A stretch of 22,886 nucleotides of DNA, taken from positions 1 to 22,886 of the forward strand of contig CAZEAC010000074.1 of the NCBI GenBank assembly GCA_964510065.1, read 5' to 3'. The position numbers and the translations under genes are program-made. Origin of the DNA: CAZEAC01 sp964510065 (GTDB taxonomy: Bacteria; Bdellovibrionota_C; UBA2361; CAIXSY01). This document shows, piece after piece, positions 7,829-13,221 of the stretch (position 1 is the first letter of the stretch; the number at the start of each line of letters is the position of its first letter). The notes under the pieces were generated by a model. It was not told where the DNA came from. It was given only the letters and a program-made list of their open reading frames with translations, and did no database searches.

Positions 7829-8221
7829 ATGTTTGGGATTAGCCTTCCAGAGCTTCTTGTAATTATGGCAGTCGGCCTTCTTGTGTTAGGGCCGGAGAAA
7901 CTGCCCGAAGTCGCAAAAACCCTCGGAAAGCTTATGGCCGATTTTCGTCGATCCTCTGACGCGCTACGCCGCGAATTTTACAACTCGGTCTACACTCCCG
8001 CCGAGGATCTTAAGAAGCAGGTAAGGCTCGAAACGGAGAAGATTAACCCGATAAAGGAGATTCAAGAGATCGGGCGCTCGCTCCGTGAAGACTTTGCGCC
8101 AAATCCTCTCTGTCCGGATACAATCCGCGCGCAGCAAGAAGCACTAAAGAAGGCGCAGACTACCGAACAGGTTCCAGCGATACCTAATAAAGTTAACGAG
8201 GGCGAAGAGGATGCTTCATGA
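7829..8221 (+). CDS. tatB: Sec-independent translocase subunit TatB (TatA/B family)
   Basis: TatB forms the signal-peptide receptor with TatC in the twin-arginine pathway, which exports folded proteins across the inner membrane. The N-terminus MFGISLPELLVIMAVGLLVLGPEKLPEVAK shows the family layout: a glutamate at position 8 (typical of TatB) in a short TM helix, a GP hinge (G21-P22), then an amphipathic helix running to about residue 50. The remainder is a charged, probably helical cytoplasmic tail, making 130 residues in all. The start at ATG 7829 gives the exact family N-terminus. A purine-rich stretch (GGAGAG) lies 14 bases upstream, rather far for a ribosome binding site. A TATACT at 7791-7796 could be the -10 box. 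It overlaps tatC by four bases (ATGA). No separate tatA is in the window; it may lie elsewhere, or this protein may serve both roles. Confidence 0.9.
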   Translation: MFGISLPELLVIMAVGLLVLGPEKLPEVAKTLGKLMADFRRSSDALRREFYNSVYTPAEDLKKQVRLETEKINPIKEIQEIGRSLREDFAPNPLCPDTIRAQQEALKKAQTTEQVPAIPNKVNEGEEDAS

Positions 8222-8958
8222 AAAATGAAGGCACAAGCGAAATGGGTCTATTCGATCATCTTCGCGAACTTCGAAAGCGGCTGATAATTGCTATTGTTGC
8301 CGTGGCAGTTGGCGCAATCGTGGCTTACTCGTATTCGGCCTCAATATTTATCTATATCAATAAGCCATTTGTAGAGGCATTTTCGAGCGAAGTAGTTGGG
8401 CTCGGCCCGGCCGAGGCATTCACGATCCGGGTAAAGGTTTCGCTCTTTGCCGGAGCACTTTTTATGAGTCCGGTGCTTTTCTGGCAGCTCTGGCTCTTTA
8501 TTGCCCCGGGCTTATATGACAAAGAGAAAAAAATGGTGATTCCCTTTGTAGCAATCTCCACGCTTCTTTTCTTGAGCGGCGTATGGCTCTGCTATTCTGC
8601 GATTCTGCCTTTAGCCTATCAATTCTTTCATGACCAATACAAAGAGATCGGACTGCAGGCCACGGTGCGAATTAGTGAACATCTTTCAACGGTGGTAACC
8701 ACACTTCTCGGCTTCGGCGCGGTGTTTGAACTTCCGGTAGTATGTTATTTTCTCGGTCGCCTCGGACTTATCGATCATCACACGCTTATAGGCGGTGCGC
8801 GCTATGCCGTAGTGTTGATTTTTATTGTTTCGGCGGTGCTTACACCACCGGATGTCCTAAGCCAGATATTGATGGCTGTACCACTACTTTTGCTATACGC
8901 GGTGAGTATTTTTGTTGTGAAATTCACCGCCGATCGCGGGCAAAGTTTGGATAGCTAG
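8218..8958 (+). CDS. tatC: Sec-independent translocase subunit TatC
   Basis: TatC is the multi-spanning core of the Tat receptor and binds the twin-arginine signal peptide. The 246-residue protein shows the hallmark cytoplasmic N-terminus (FDHLRELRKRL, E17). The first cytoplasmic loop, FIAPGLYDKEKK, carries a glutamate at 103 as in E. coli, and the conserved membrane-embedded glutamate is in FELPV (E171). About six hydrophobic segments are visible, as expected. Translation is coupled to tatB through the ATGA overlap at 8218-8221. A long palindromic repeat begins about 30-60 bases after the stop and may limit read-through. Confidence 0.95.
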   Translation: MKNEGTSEMGLFDHLRELRKRLIIAIVAVAVGAIVAYSYSASIFIYINKPFVEAFSSEVVGLGPAEAFTIRVKVSLFAGALFMSPVLFWQLWLFIAPGLYDKEKKMVIPFVAISTLLFLSGVWLCYSAILPLAYQFFHDQYKEIGLQATVRISEHLSTVVTTLLGFGAVFELPVVCYFLGRLGLIDHHTLIGGARYAVVLIFIVSAVLTPPDVLSQILMAVPLLLLYAVSIFVVKFTADRGQSLDS

Positions 8959-9014
8959 TTTCTGTCGATGTAATATAAAAATCCCAGAAGCTAGTGTAGC
9001 TACTCATTAAGCGT

Positions 9015-9107
9015 GGGTAGCCTTTCCCTCCCCTCGGTGACCTCTGTGTCTCTGTGGTATTTAAACCACAGAGACACAGAGGTCACGGAGCTAGGGAAAG
9101 GGTACCC
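9015..9107. repeat. Palindromic intergenic repeat, CCACAGAG family, copy 1
   Basis: Arms 9033-9058 and 9065-9090 are complementary at 25 of 26 positions, with a 6-base loop (ATTTAA). The right arm begins ACCACAGAGACACAGAGG. Complementarity continues outward (9015-9029 against 9093-9107, 14 of 15) and, more loosely, to about 8990-9134 (GCTAGT against ACTAGC). Transcribed in either direction, the whole gap after tatC would fold into one long stem. The same core occurs at 10795-10881 and 20451-20533. I see no coding capacity and no clear target duplication. Confidence 0.85.
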
Positions 9108-9190
9108 GGAGTTAATAGGTAAATACAAACTAGCTAATTAAACTATCGATATCTCTCTCGATTTTCCCAAATAACGGAAGCTGCTTACAT

Positions 9191-9219
9191 TTGCGTAAGC
9201 GCGCTACCGGCAGTACAAT
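9191..9219 (+). promoter_or_regulatory. Sigma-70-type promoter for the candidate small RNA
   Basis: TTGCGT (9191-9196) and TACAAT (9214-9219) are separated by exactly 17 bp. The predicted start of transcription is near 9226. No open reading frame with a ribosome binding site follows, which points to a non-coding transcript. Confidence 0.55.
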
Positions 9220-9225
9220 TGCTAT

Positions 9226-9368
9226 CGGAATTCGTAGTAACCTTATGGTTTCGGCGTCTGGTGCCGGGGTACCGTGGAGAAGTAATCGCTCTTTTCCATG
9301 GTGCCCCGGAAACCAGCCCCCCCTGGTGTCGTATCAAAGAGTAAAGATGCCCATCTTATCTCTTTTTT
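9226..9368 (+). ncRNA. Candidate small structured RNA, about 143 nt, unrecognised
   Basis: The unit has a promoter (9191-9219), a highly structured body and an intrinsic terminator. The body contains a long hairpin at 9258-9316: CTGGT pairs with ACCAG, CCGGGG with CCCCGG, and ACCGTGGA with TCCATGGT (one G-U). The loop region is around AGTAATCGCT. A C-rich linker and the terminator hairpin follow. I compared it by eye with 6S, 4.5S/SRP, tmRNA and RNase P signatures and found none of their conserved segments. RNase P is encoded 1.4 kb away. It lies between tatC and rsuA on the same strand. Function is unknown. It could instead be a structured leader of rsuA, but the terminator and the 220-base gap favour an independent transcript or an attenuator. 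Confidence 0.5.
9336..9368 (+). terminator. Intrinsic terminator of the candidate small RNA
   Basis: AAAGAG pairs with CTCTTT and, inside, AAGATG pairs with CATCTT across a 2x2 internal loop. The stem runs straight into a T-run ending at 9368. It is the clearest Rho-independent terminator in the window. Confidence 0.7.
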
Positions 9369-9390
9369 CGGCGGCATCGTTGGACGGTTT

Positions 9391-9537
9391 GGGGAGGCGT
9401 TTGAGCTTGCTCGCGTCTCCCCAGGCCTCTTTTCGTAGCCAGTCTTGATGTGGACCGGCTACAGTTGAGGTGCGTGGGTCTTAGAGTTACGGAACGGGAT
9501 GGTGCATCTTCCCGACTCGTAACAGACCCACGCACCT
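9391..9537 (+). other. Three consecutive strong hairpins upstream of rsuA
   Basis: Hairpin A (9391-9422): GGGGAGGCG pairs with the end CGTCTCCCC, capped by GAGC/GCTC. Hairpin B (9435-9462): GTAGCC/GGCTAC with an inner GTC/GAC. Hairpin C (9468-9537): a perfect 14-bp base (AGGTGCGTGGGTCT/AGACCCACGCACCT), then GTTACG/CGTAAC, a 3x3 internal loop (GAA/ACT) and CGGGA/TCCCG. No coding sequence is apparent. It may be the leader of rsuA or a second structured RNA; I recognise no riboswitch class. Confidence 0.5.
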
Positions 9538-9591
9538 GGCAATATGTTTTAAAGGTACTACGCTTTCCTCCAAGCAATTATCCACTCAGTA

Positions 9592-10308
9592 ATGCGTCTC
9601 GATAAGCTACTTTCCAACTTAGGCTACTGCTCAAGAAATGAGGTCAAGAAATTGATCGCTGCCGAGCTCGTGTTAGTTCGCGGAGAGCCGGCGAAAAAGG
9701 CAAACATGGAGGTGTCGCACGTCGATGTCAGCTTTGACGGCGAGGCGCTTGACCCTGCCGCAGGAATGGTACTGATGCTGCACAAACCATGTGGCTACAC
9801 GGTGAGTCGACGCGAAGATGGACTTCTCGTGTACGAGCTCCTTCCAGAGCGATTTACCCTTAGAAAACCCGCGCTTTCCGCAATTGGAAGACTGGACAAG
9901 GAGAGCTCAGGACTCTTACTTTTCACCGATGATGGCGATTTACTCCACAGGGTAACTTCGCCGAGAAATGCTATCAGCAAAAGGTACCGTGTAGAACTAG
10001 CGCGAACACTACGCGGAGATGAAGCCGAGATATTTCTTTCGGGGACTCTTCTCTTAAAAGATGACCCCGTGCCGTTAAGGCCAGCTACGCTCACGGCACT
10101 CTCCTCAAAGAGTGCGCTCGTGACAATTTCCGAGGGGCGTTATCACCAGGTTCGAAGGATGTTTGCTGCGCTTGGAAATCATGTAGAAGCTCTTAAGCGT
10201 GAAGCGATCGGCGCTTTGGATCTTGGAGCACTTGCCGAAGGCGAATTTAGAATTCTCTCAGCCGATGAAATCGCGCTCATTACTAAGCCAGAGCCGGTGA
10301 GCCAGTAG
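9592..10308 (+). CDS. rsuA: Ribosomal small subunit pseudouridine synthase RsuA
   Basis: RsuA converts a uridine of 16S rRNA (U516 in E. coli) to pseudouridine during small-subunit assembly in the cytoplasm. The N-terminal S4 RNA-binding domain spans about residues 1-50 (MRLDKLLSNLGYCSR). The catalytic domain holds HKPCGYTVS (64-72) and the signature GRLDKESSGLLL. Its aspartate, D102, is the nucleophile position of E. coli RsuA. The C-terminal pattern SEGRYHQVRRMFAALGNHV followed by L.REAIG fits RsuA better than RluB/RluE. The length of 238 is normal. The ATG at 9592 is chosen because the S4 domain begins right at it; no good ribosome binding site precedes it. The gene is preceded by a hairpin-rich 220-base spacer. 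Confidence 0.88.
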   Translation: MRLDKLLSNLGYCSRNEVKKLIAAELVLVRGEPAKKANMEVSHVDVSFDGEALDPAAGMVLMLHKPCGYTVSRREDGLLVYELLPERFTLRKPALSAIGRLDKESSGLLLFTDDGDLLHRVTSPRNAISKRYRVELARTLRGDEAEIFLSGTLLLKDDPVPLRPATLTALSSKSALVTISEGRYHQVRRMFAALGNHVEALKREAIGALDLGALAEGEFRILSADEIALITKPEPVSQ

Positions 10309-10328
10309 CCACTCGCAAGAATTTAAGA

Positions 10329-10751
10329 GAGAAGTGAAACTATAAGCGGGATTCTGTAAAGGAACGCCGTTACCAAGGTTTCCCTCGCAATGGCGATAGC
10401 TCTTGTGATCATTCATCTGGGCCCGCCGTTGCCGACGGGCTCAAGCGACGCTACCCAGAGGCGGAGCCGGACAAGCTCCCACGTAGCTATCCTCGGTTTT
10501 TACACCTCAGATCCCACGCGCTCCTCTCTATTCGGTCTTGCTTCGACTGGGGTTTACCAAACCGGTGAGTTACCCCACCGCTGGTGAGCTCTTACCTCAC
10601 CTTTTCACTATTGCTTTCTTACGAAAGCTACCTTCTTCTCTGTGGCACTTTCCCCCGGTTTCCCGGAGCCGCCGTTAACGGCCAGCCTGCCCTACGAAGT
10701 CCCGACTTTCCTCCAGGAGATTTCTCCCGGCGATCACACGTTTCACTTCTC
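10329..10751 (-). ncRNA. rnpB: RNase P RNA, bacterial type A
   Basis: This is the catalytic RNA of ribonuclease P, which removes the 5' leader from pre-tRNAs. Read on the minus strand it has the conserved core GGAGGAAAGTCGGGACTTCG near the 5' end, then TAGGGCAG. The middle has GTGAAAAGGTGAGGTAAGAG, and the 3' end has ACAGAATCCCGCTTATAG. The two ends (10740-10751 and 10329-10340) form a perfect 12-bp P1 helix, GAGAAGTGAAAC/GTTTCACTTCTC, which sets the approximate termini. At about 423 nt it is somewhat longer than E. coli M1 RNA. The long zinc-ribbon gene lies upstream on the same strand with a palindromic repeat between them. The hairpin TAACGAT/ATCGTTA (10763-10785) lies just upstream of the 5' end. 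Confidence 0.95.
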
Positions 10752-10794
10752 ACCTAAACTCTTAACGATGAACACTCAATCGTTAGGCTATATC

Positions 10795-10881
10795 TTTTCC
10801 TAGCTCTGCAACATCTATGTCTCTGTGGTTTTTAAAGTATTCAAACCACAGAGACACAGAGGCCACAGAGTGGAGGGAAAA
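10795..10881. repeat. Palindromic intergenic repeat, CCACAGAG family, copy 2
   Basis: The core pair is GTCTCTGTGGTTT against AAACCACAGAGAC around a loop at about 10830-10842. Weaker complementarity extends to TTTTCC/GGAAAA at the ends. It fills the gap between the stop of the zinc-ribbon gene (10952) and rnpB (10751), both on the minus strand. The right arm, AAACCACAGAGACACAGAGG, is nearly identical to that of copy 1. Confidence 0.8.
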
Positions 10882-10951
10882 GCTACTCATATTTGATGAG
10901 CAATTGCATCTTTACAGTATAAACCGGCTTACGGAACGAGTCGAGCGTATC

Positions 10952-11698
10952 CTATTTCGCCACAACCTCTTTGGATTGCTCTTCTTCACTCAGACAAAGA
11001 ATGCGCCCACAGCCGCGGCAGCGCTGGATTCCCTCCCCTCTAGAAATCTGCACGACGACCTGAGGACCAAGCTGCATGAAGCAGCCGGAGCAGGTGAGAT
11101 TTTTTACAGGCATCACCGCATCGAGAGGGAAACGCTCTTTAATTTTATTGTAAACCGAAAGCGCCGAGGCATCTACTGTTGCGGCGATTTTGGCGCGGTC
11201 CTCTTGGTGCCGCTTTTCGCGTTCATCAAGGCCAACACTAGCGTCCTGACTTTCCTTTTCAATATCAAGATATTCAAGCTGAAGCTTGGTGAGAGTCTCT
11301 TTATCCTTATTAAGCTGCCCTTCAAGGGTATCCAGATCGGCAAGCACCTGAATGAGAAGCTCTTCTTTCGCAGAGAGCTGTCGACCGGCATGCTCGACCT
11401 CGCGCTGTGCTGCCTGCTGGACTTTATAGTTGCCTACTGCTCCCATAGCTTTACGGCGCAGGGTAAGTTTTTCCTGTTCCTCCTTGAGAAGCTTCTCCTC
11501 TTTCTGATAACGCGCGCGCTTATCGGCGATTACCTTTCCCTGAGTGAGGCAGCTTGTCTCAATCTGCTTAAGCTGCGCGCCTTTGTCTTTAAGCGCTTGT
11601 TGAAATTTTTTCCTTTCGGCAAGTACCCGCGCAAGCGCTGCATCATGTTTGTTTAGTTCGGCCAGCGCTGCAAGTGTCGCGGAGTTTCCGGATGTCAT
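10952..11698 (-). CDS. Coiled-coil protein with C-terminal C4 zinc ribbon (CT398 / PF02591-like)
   Basis: Residues 10-170 of this 248-residue cytoplasmic protein are an almost continuous charged coiled coil with heptad character. The last 50 residues form a zinc ribbon with two CxxC knuckles: TCSGC (C203, C206) and RCRGC (C227, C230). This layout matches the CT398-like C4-type zinc-ribbon family, whose members are thought to bind nucleic acid or act as adaptors. The precise role is not established. It lies upstream of rnpB on the same strand, an arrangement I believe recurs in several bacteria. The ATG at 11698 has no ribosome binding site, and a good promoter ends 7 bases before it, so the mRNA may be leaderless. 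A long plus-strand frame across the gene (10817-11656) is its antisense shadow. Confidence 0.88.
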   Translation of the reverse strand: MTSGNSATLAALAELNKHDAALARVLAERKKFQQALKDKGAQLKQIETSCLTQGKVIADKRARYQKEEKLLKEEQEKLTLRRKAMGAVGNYKVQQAAQREVEHAGRQLSAKEELLIQVLADLDTLEGQLNKDKETLTKLQLEYLDIEKESQDASVGLDEREKRHQEDRAKIAATVDASALSVYNKIKERFPLDAVMPVKNLTCSGCFMQLGPQVVVQISRGEGIQRCRGCGRILCLSEEEQSKEVVAK

Positions 11699-11705
11699 AC
11701 TTGGT

Positions 11706-11735
11706 ACTATACGCGTTTGCGTTGATAATATTCAA
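11706..11735 (-). promoter_or_regulatory. Sigma-70-type promoter of the zinc-ribbon gene
   Basis: On the minus strand TTGAAT (11730-11735) and TATAGT (11706-11711) are 18 bp apart. Only seven bases separate the -10 box from the ATG at 11698, so transcription should begin at or next to the start codon. Confidence 0.5.
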
Positions 11736-11818
11736 CTGTCGTCATTTGAGCTGGAATTTATGCATATTCTGGCAAGGTGACCAATATATTTTTATGTGTT
11801 AGGTTCGGTTCGAATTTT

Positions 11819-11892
11819 GGCCCTATAGCTCAGTTGGTTAGAGCAGCCGGCTCATAACCGGTTGGTCCCTGGTTCAAGTCCAGGTGGGGCCA
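11819..11892 (+). tRNA. tRNA with CAU anticodon, probably tRNA-Ile2
   Basis: The 74-nt cloverleaf is complete: acceptor GGCCCTA/TGGGGCC, D arm GCTC/GAGC, anticodon stem GCCGG/CCGGT with loop CTCATAA, T arm CCTGG/CCAGG with TTCAAGT, and discriminator A. The CCA end is not encoded. The anticodon CAT is at 11853-11855. A simple anticodon reading says methionine. However, the acceptor has C4-G69 and C5-G68, the pairs that TilS uses to recognise tRNA-Ile2, where elongator Met in E. coli has U4-A69 and A5-U68. The 3' half (GGTTCAAGTCCAG) also resembles tRNA-Ile2. I therefore favour lysidine-modified Ile2, which reads AUA. Confidence 0.93.
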
Positions 11893-12013
11893 TTTTCTTC
11901 ACATCGCTACAACTCTCTTTTGATTAAGTCCCCCTTCCAGCATCGACGACAACCCCGCACGGAAATCCTGCTTTATCGACAGTATAGCAGCGCTGTGCTA
12001 GCATCGGCGCGCT

Positions 12014-13126
12014 ATGGGCTTTACTTGTGGAATAATTGGACTTCCAAACGTCGGGAAATCGACAATCTTTAATGCGCTGACCTCCGCGAAGGCTGCGGCG
12101 GCAAACTTCCCCTTCTGTACCATCGAACCGAACACCGGGGCAGTTGCGGTTCCCGATCCACGTTTAGATGTTCTGGCGACAATTGCTAAGTCAGTAAAGA
12201 TAATCCCCACGCAGATAACCTTTGTCGATATCGCGGGGCTCATTCGCGGCGCGTCTAAGGGCGAAGGACTCGGCAATCAATTTCTTGGCCATATTCGAAG
12301 CGTCGACGCGGTTGCCCATGTAGTTCGCTGCTTCACCGAAGGAGATGTGGTTCATGTTGAAGGCTCGGTCGACCCGCTTCGCGATATTCAAACAATCGAC
12401 ACCGAGCTTATTCTGTCCGATCTCGATGCTCTTCAAAAACTATTTCCCAAACTTGACCGAAATGTGAAGGCCCAGGAGAAAGACGCCAAGATAATTTACG
12501 ATGCAGCTCGCGCACTCGAAGCGCATCTTTCCGCGGGCAAGCCGGCGCGAAGCTTCAATCCAGACATTCTCCCAGGTTATTTGAATGAATTGAAGGCAAA
12601 CCTCCTCACTGCTAAACCGATGCTTTTCGTGGCCAACGTTGCCGAAGCCGACGCCGCGGCAGTCCCCTCTGCGACAGGCGAAAGACTCCTTGATCAGGTG
12701 TACAAGTACGCCTCGGAGCATCAGTCAAATTTTGTAGTGATATCGGGGCAGGTCGAGGCGGAAATCGCAGAACTTGCGCAGGCCGAGCGTAAAGAATATC
12801 TGGAATCACTCGGGCTCCAAAGTTCGGGACTCGATCGCCTTGCCCTTGCCGGATACCAACTTCTTGAGCTGCTCACGTTCTTTACCGTTGGACCAAAAGA
12901 AACGCATGCCTGGACCGTGCAGAAGGGCTCGCTGGCGCCTCAGGCGGCGGGTAAGATTCACACCGACTTTGAGCGAGGATTTATTCGCGCCGAGATTGTG
13001 TCCTACGATGACTATGTCAGGGGTAAAGGCGAAGCCGGCGCACGTGAAGCCGGGAAGCTCCGAGTTGAAGGGAAAGAGTACGTGATGCAAGACGGCGATA
13101 TTGTACACTTCCGCTTTAATGTCTAG
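12014..13126 (+). CDS. ychF: Redox-regulated ATPase YchF (Obg/OLA1-type P-loop protein)
   Basis: YchF is a ribosome-associated P-loop NTPase that prefers ATP over GTP. The Walker A motif GLPNVGKST is at residues 9-17 and the G3 motif DIAGL begins at about D72, followed by IRGASKGEGLGNQFL. The base-specificity motif is NVAE (N208-E211) instead of NKxD, which is the known reason for ATP use. A helical hairpin lies between about 130 and 200. The last 85 residues form the TGS domain (LLTFFTVGPKETHAW, ending GDIVHFRFNV). The length of 370 is close to the family norm. The ATG at 12014 puts MGFTCGIIG at the expected position, but no ribosome binding site is visible. It lies 121 bases after the tRNA and appears monocistronic. 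Confidence 0.96.
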   Translation: MGFTCGIIGLPNVGKSTIFNALTSAKAAAANFPFCTIEPNTGAVAVPDPRLDVLATIAKSVKIIPTQITFVDIAGLIRGASKGEGLGNQFLGHIRSVDAVAHVVRCFTEGDVVHVEGSVDPLRDIQTIDTELILSDLDALQKLFPKLDRNVKAQEKDAKIIYDAARALEAHLSAGKPARSFNPDILPGYLNELKANLLTAKPMLFVANVAEADAAAVPSATGERLLDQVYKYASEHQSNFVVISGQVEAEIAELAQAERKEYLESLGLQSSGLDRLALAGYQLLELLTFFTVGPKETHAWTVQKGSLAPQAAGKIHTDFERGFIRAEIVSYDDYVRGKGEAGAREAGKLRVEGKEYVMQDGDIVHFRFNV

Positions 13127-13164
13127 CGCCTGTTTTAGACGCTGTGCTGCATTTCTAGCATTTT

Positions 13165-13193
13165 TTGCTTAGCCCGCCGGCAAGTTGTACACT
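13165..13193 (+). promoter_or_regulatory. Sigma-70-type promoter of the ankyrin-like gene
   Basis: TTGCTT (13165-13170) and TACACT (13188-13193) are 17 bp apart. Transcription would start near 13200, before the AGG ribosome binding site and the ATG at 13222. This argues against the in-frame TTG at 13165 as a start. A weak stem and T-run (13143-13167) just before it may end the ychF transcript. Confidence 0.5.
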
Positions 13194-13221
13194 GAGCGCG
13201 ATTTCGTTTACAGGCAGTGCA

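Noticed and set aside
9226..9368. 6S RNA or 4.5S/SRP RNA as identity of the small RNA
   Set aside because: No long closing stem with a central bubble as in 6S, and no GGAAGGAAGCAGCC-type loop as in SRP RNA, on either strand.
10763..10785. TAACGAT...ATCGTTAGG as an integron attC site
   Set aside because: GTTAGGC resembles an R' box, but no matching R'' box, L boxes or cassette structure exist; it sits next to the rnpB 5' end.
10817..11656. 279-residue plus-strand open frame, hydrophobic and leucine-rich
   Set aside because: It is the antisense of the coiled-coil zinc-ribbon gene; its L/F-rich make-up mirrors the lysine/glutamate-rich codons of the true gene.
13165..13221. TTG start adding 19 residues to the ankyrin-like protein
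   Set aside because: The TTG is part of the predicted -35 box, and the ATG at 13222 has a properly spaced AGG.
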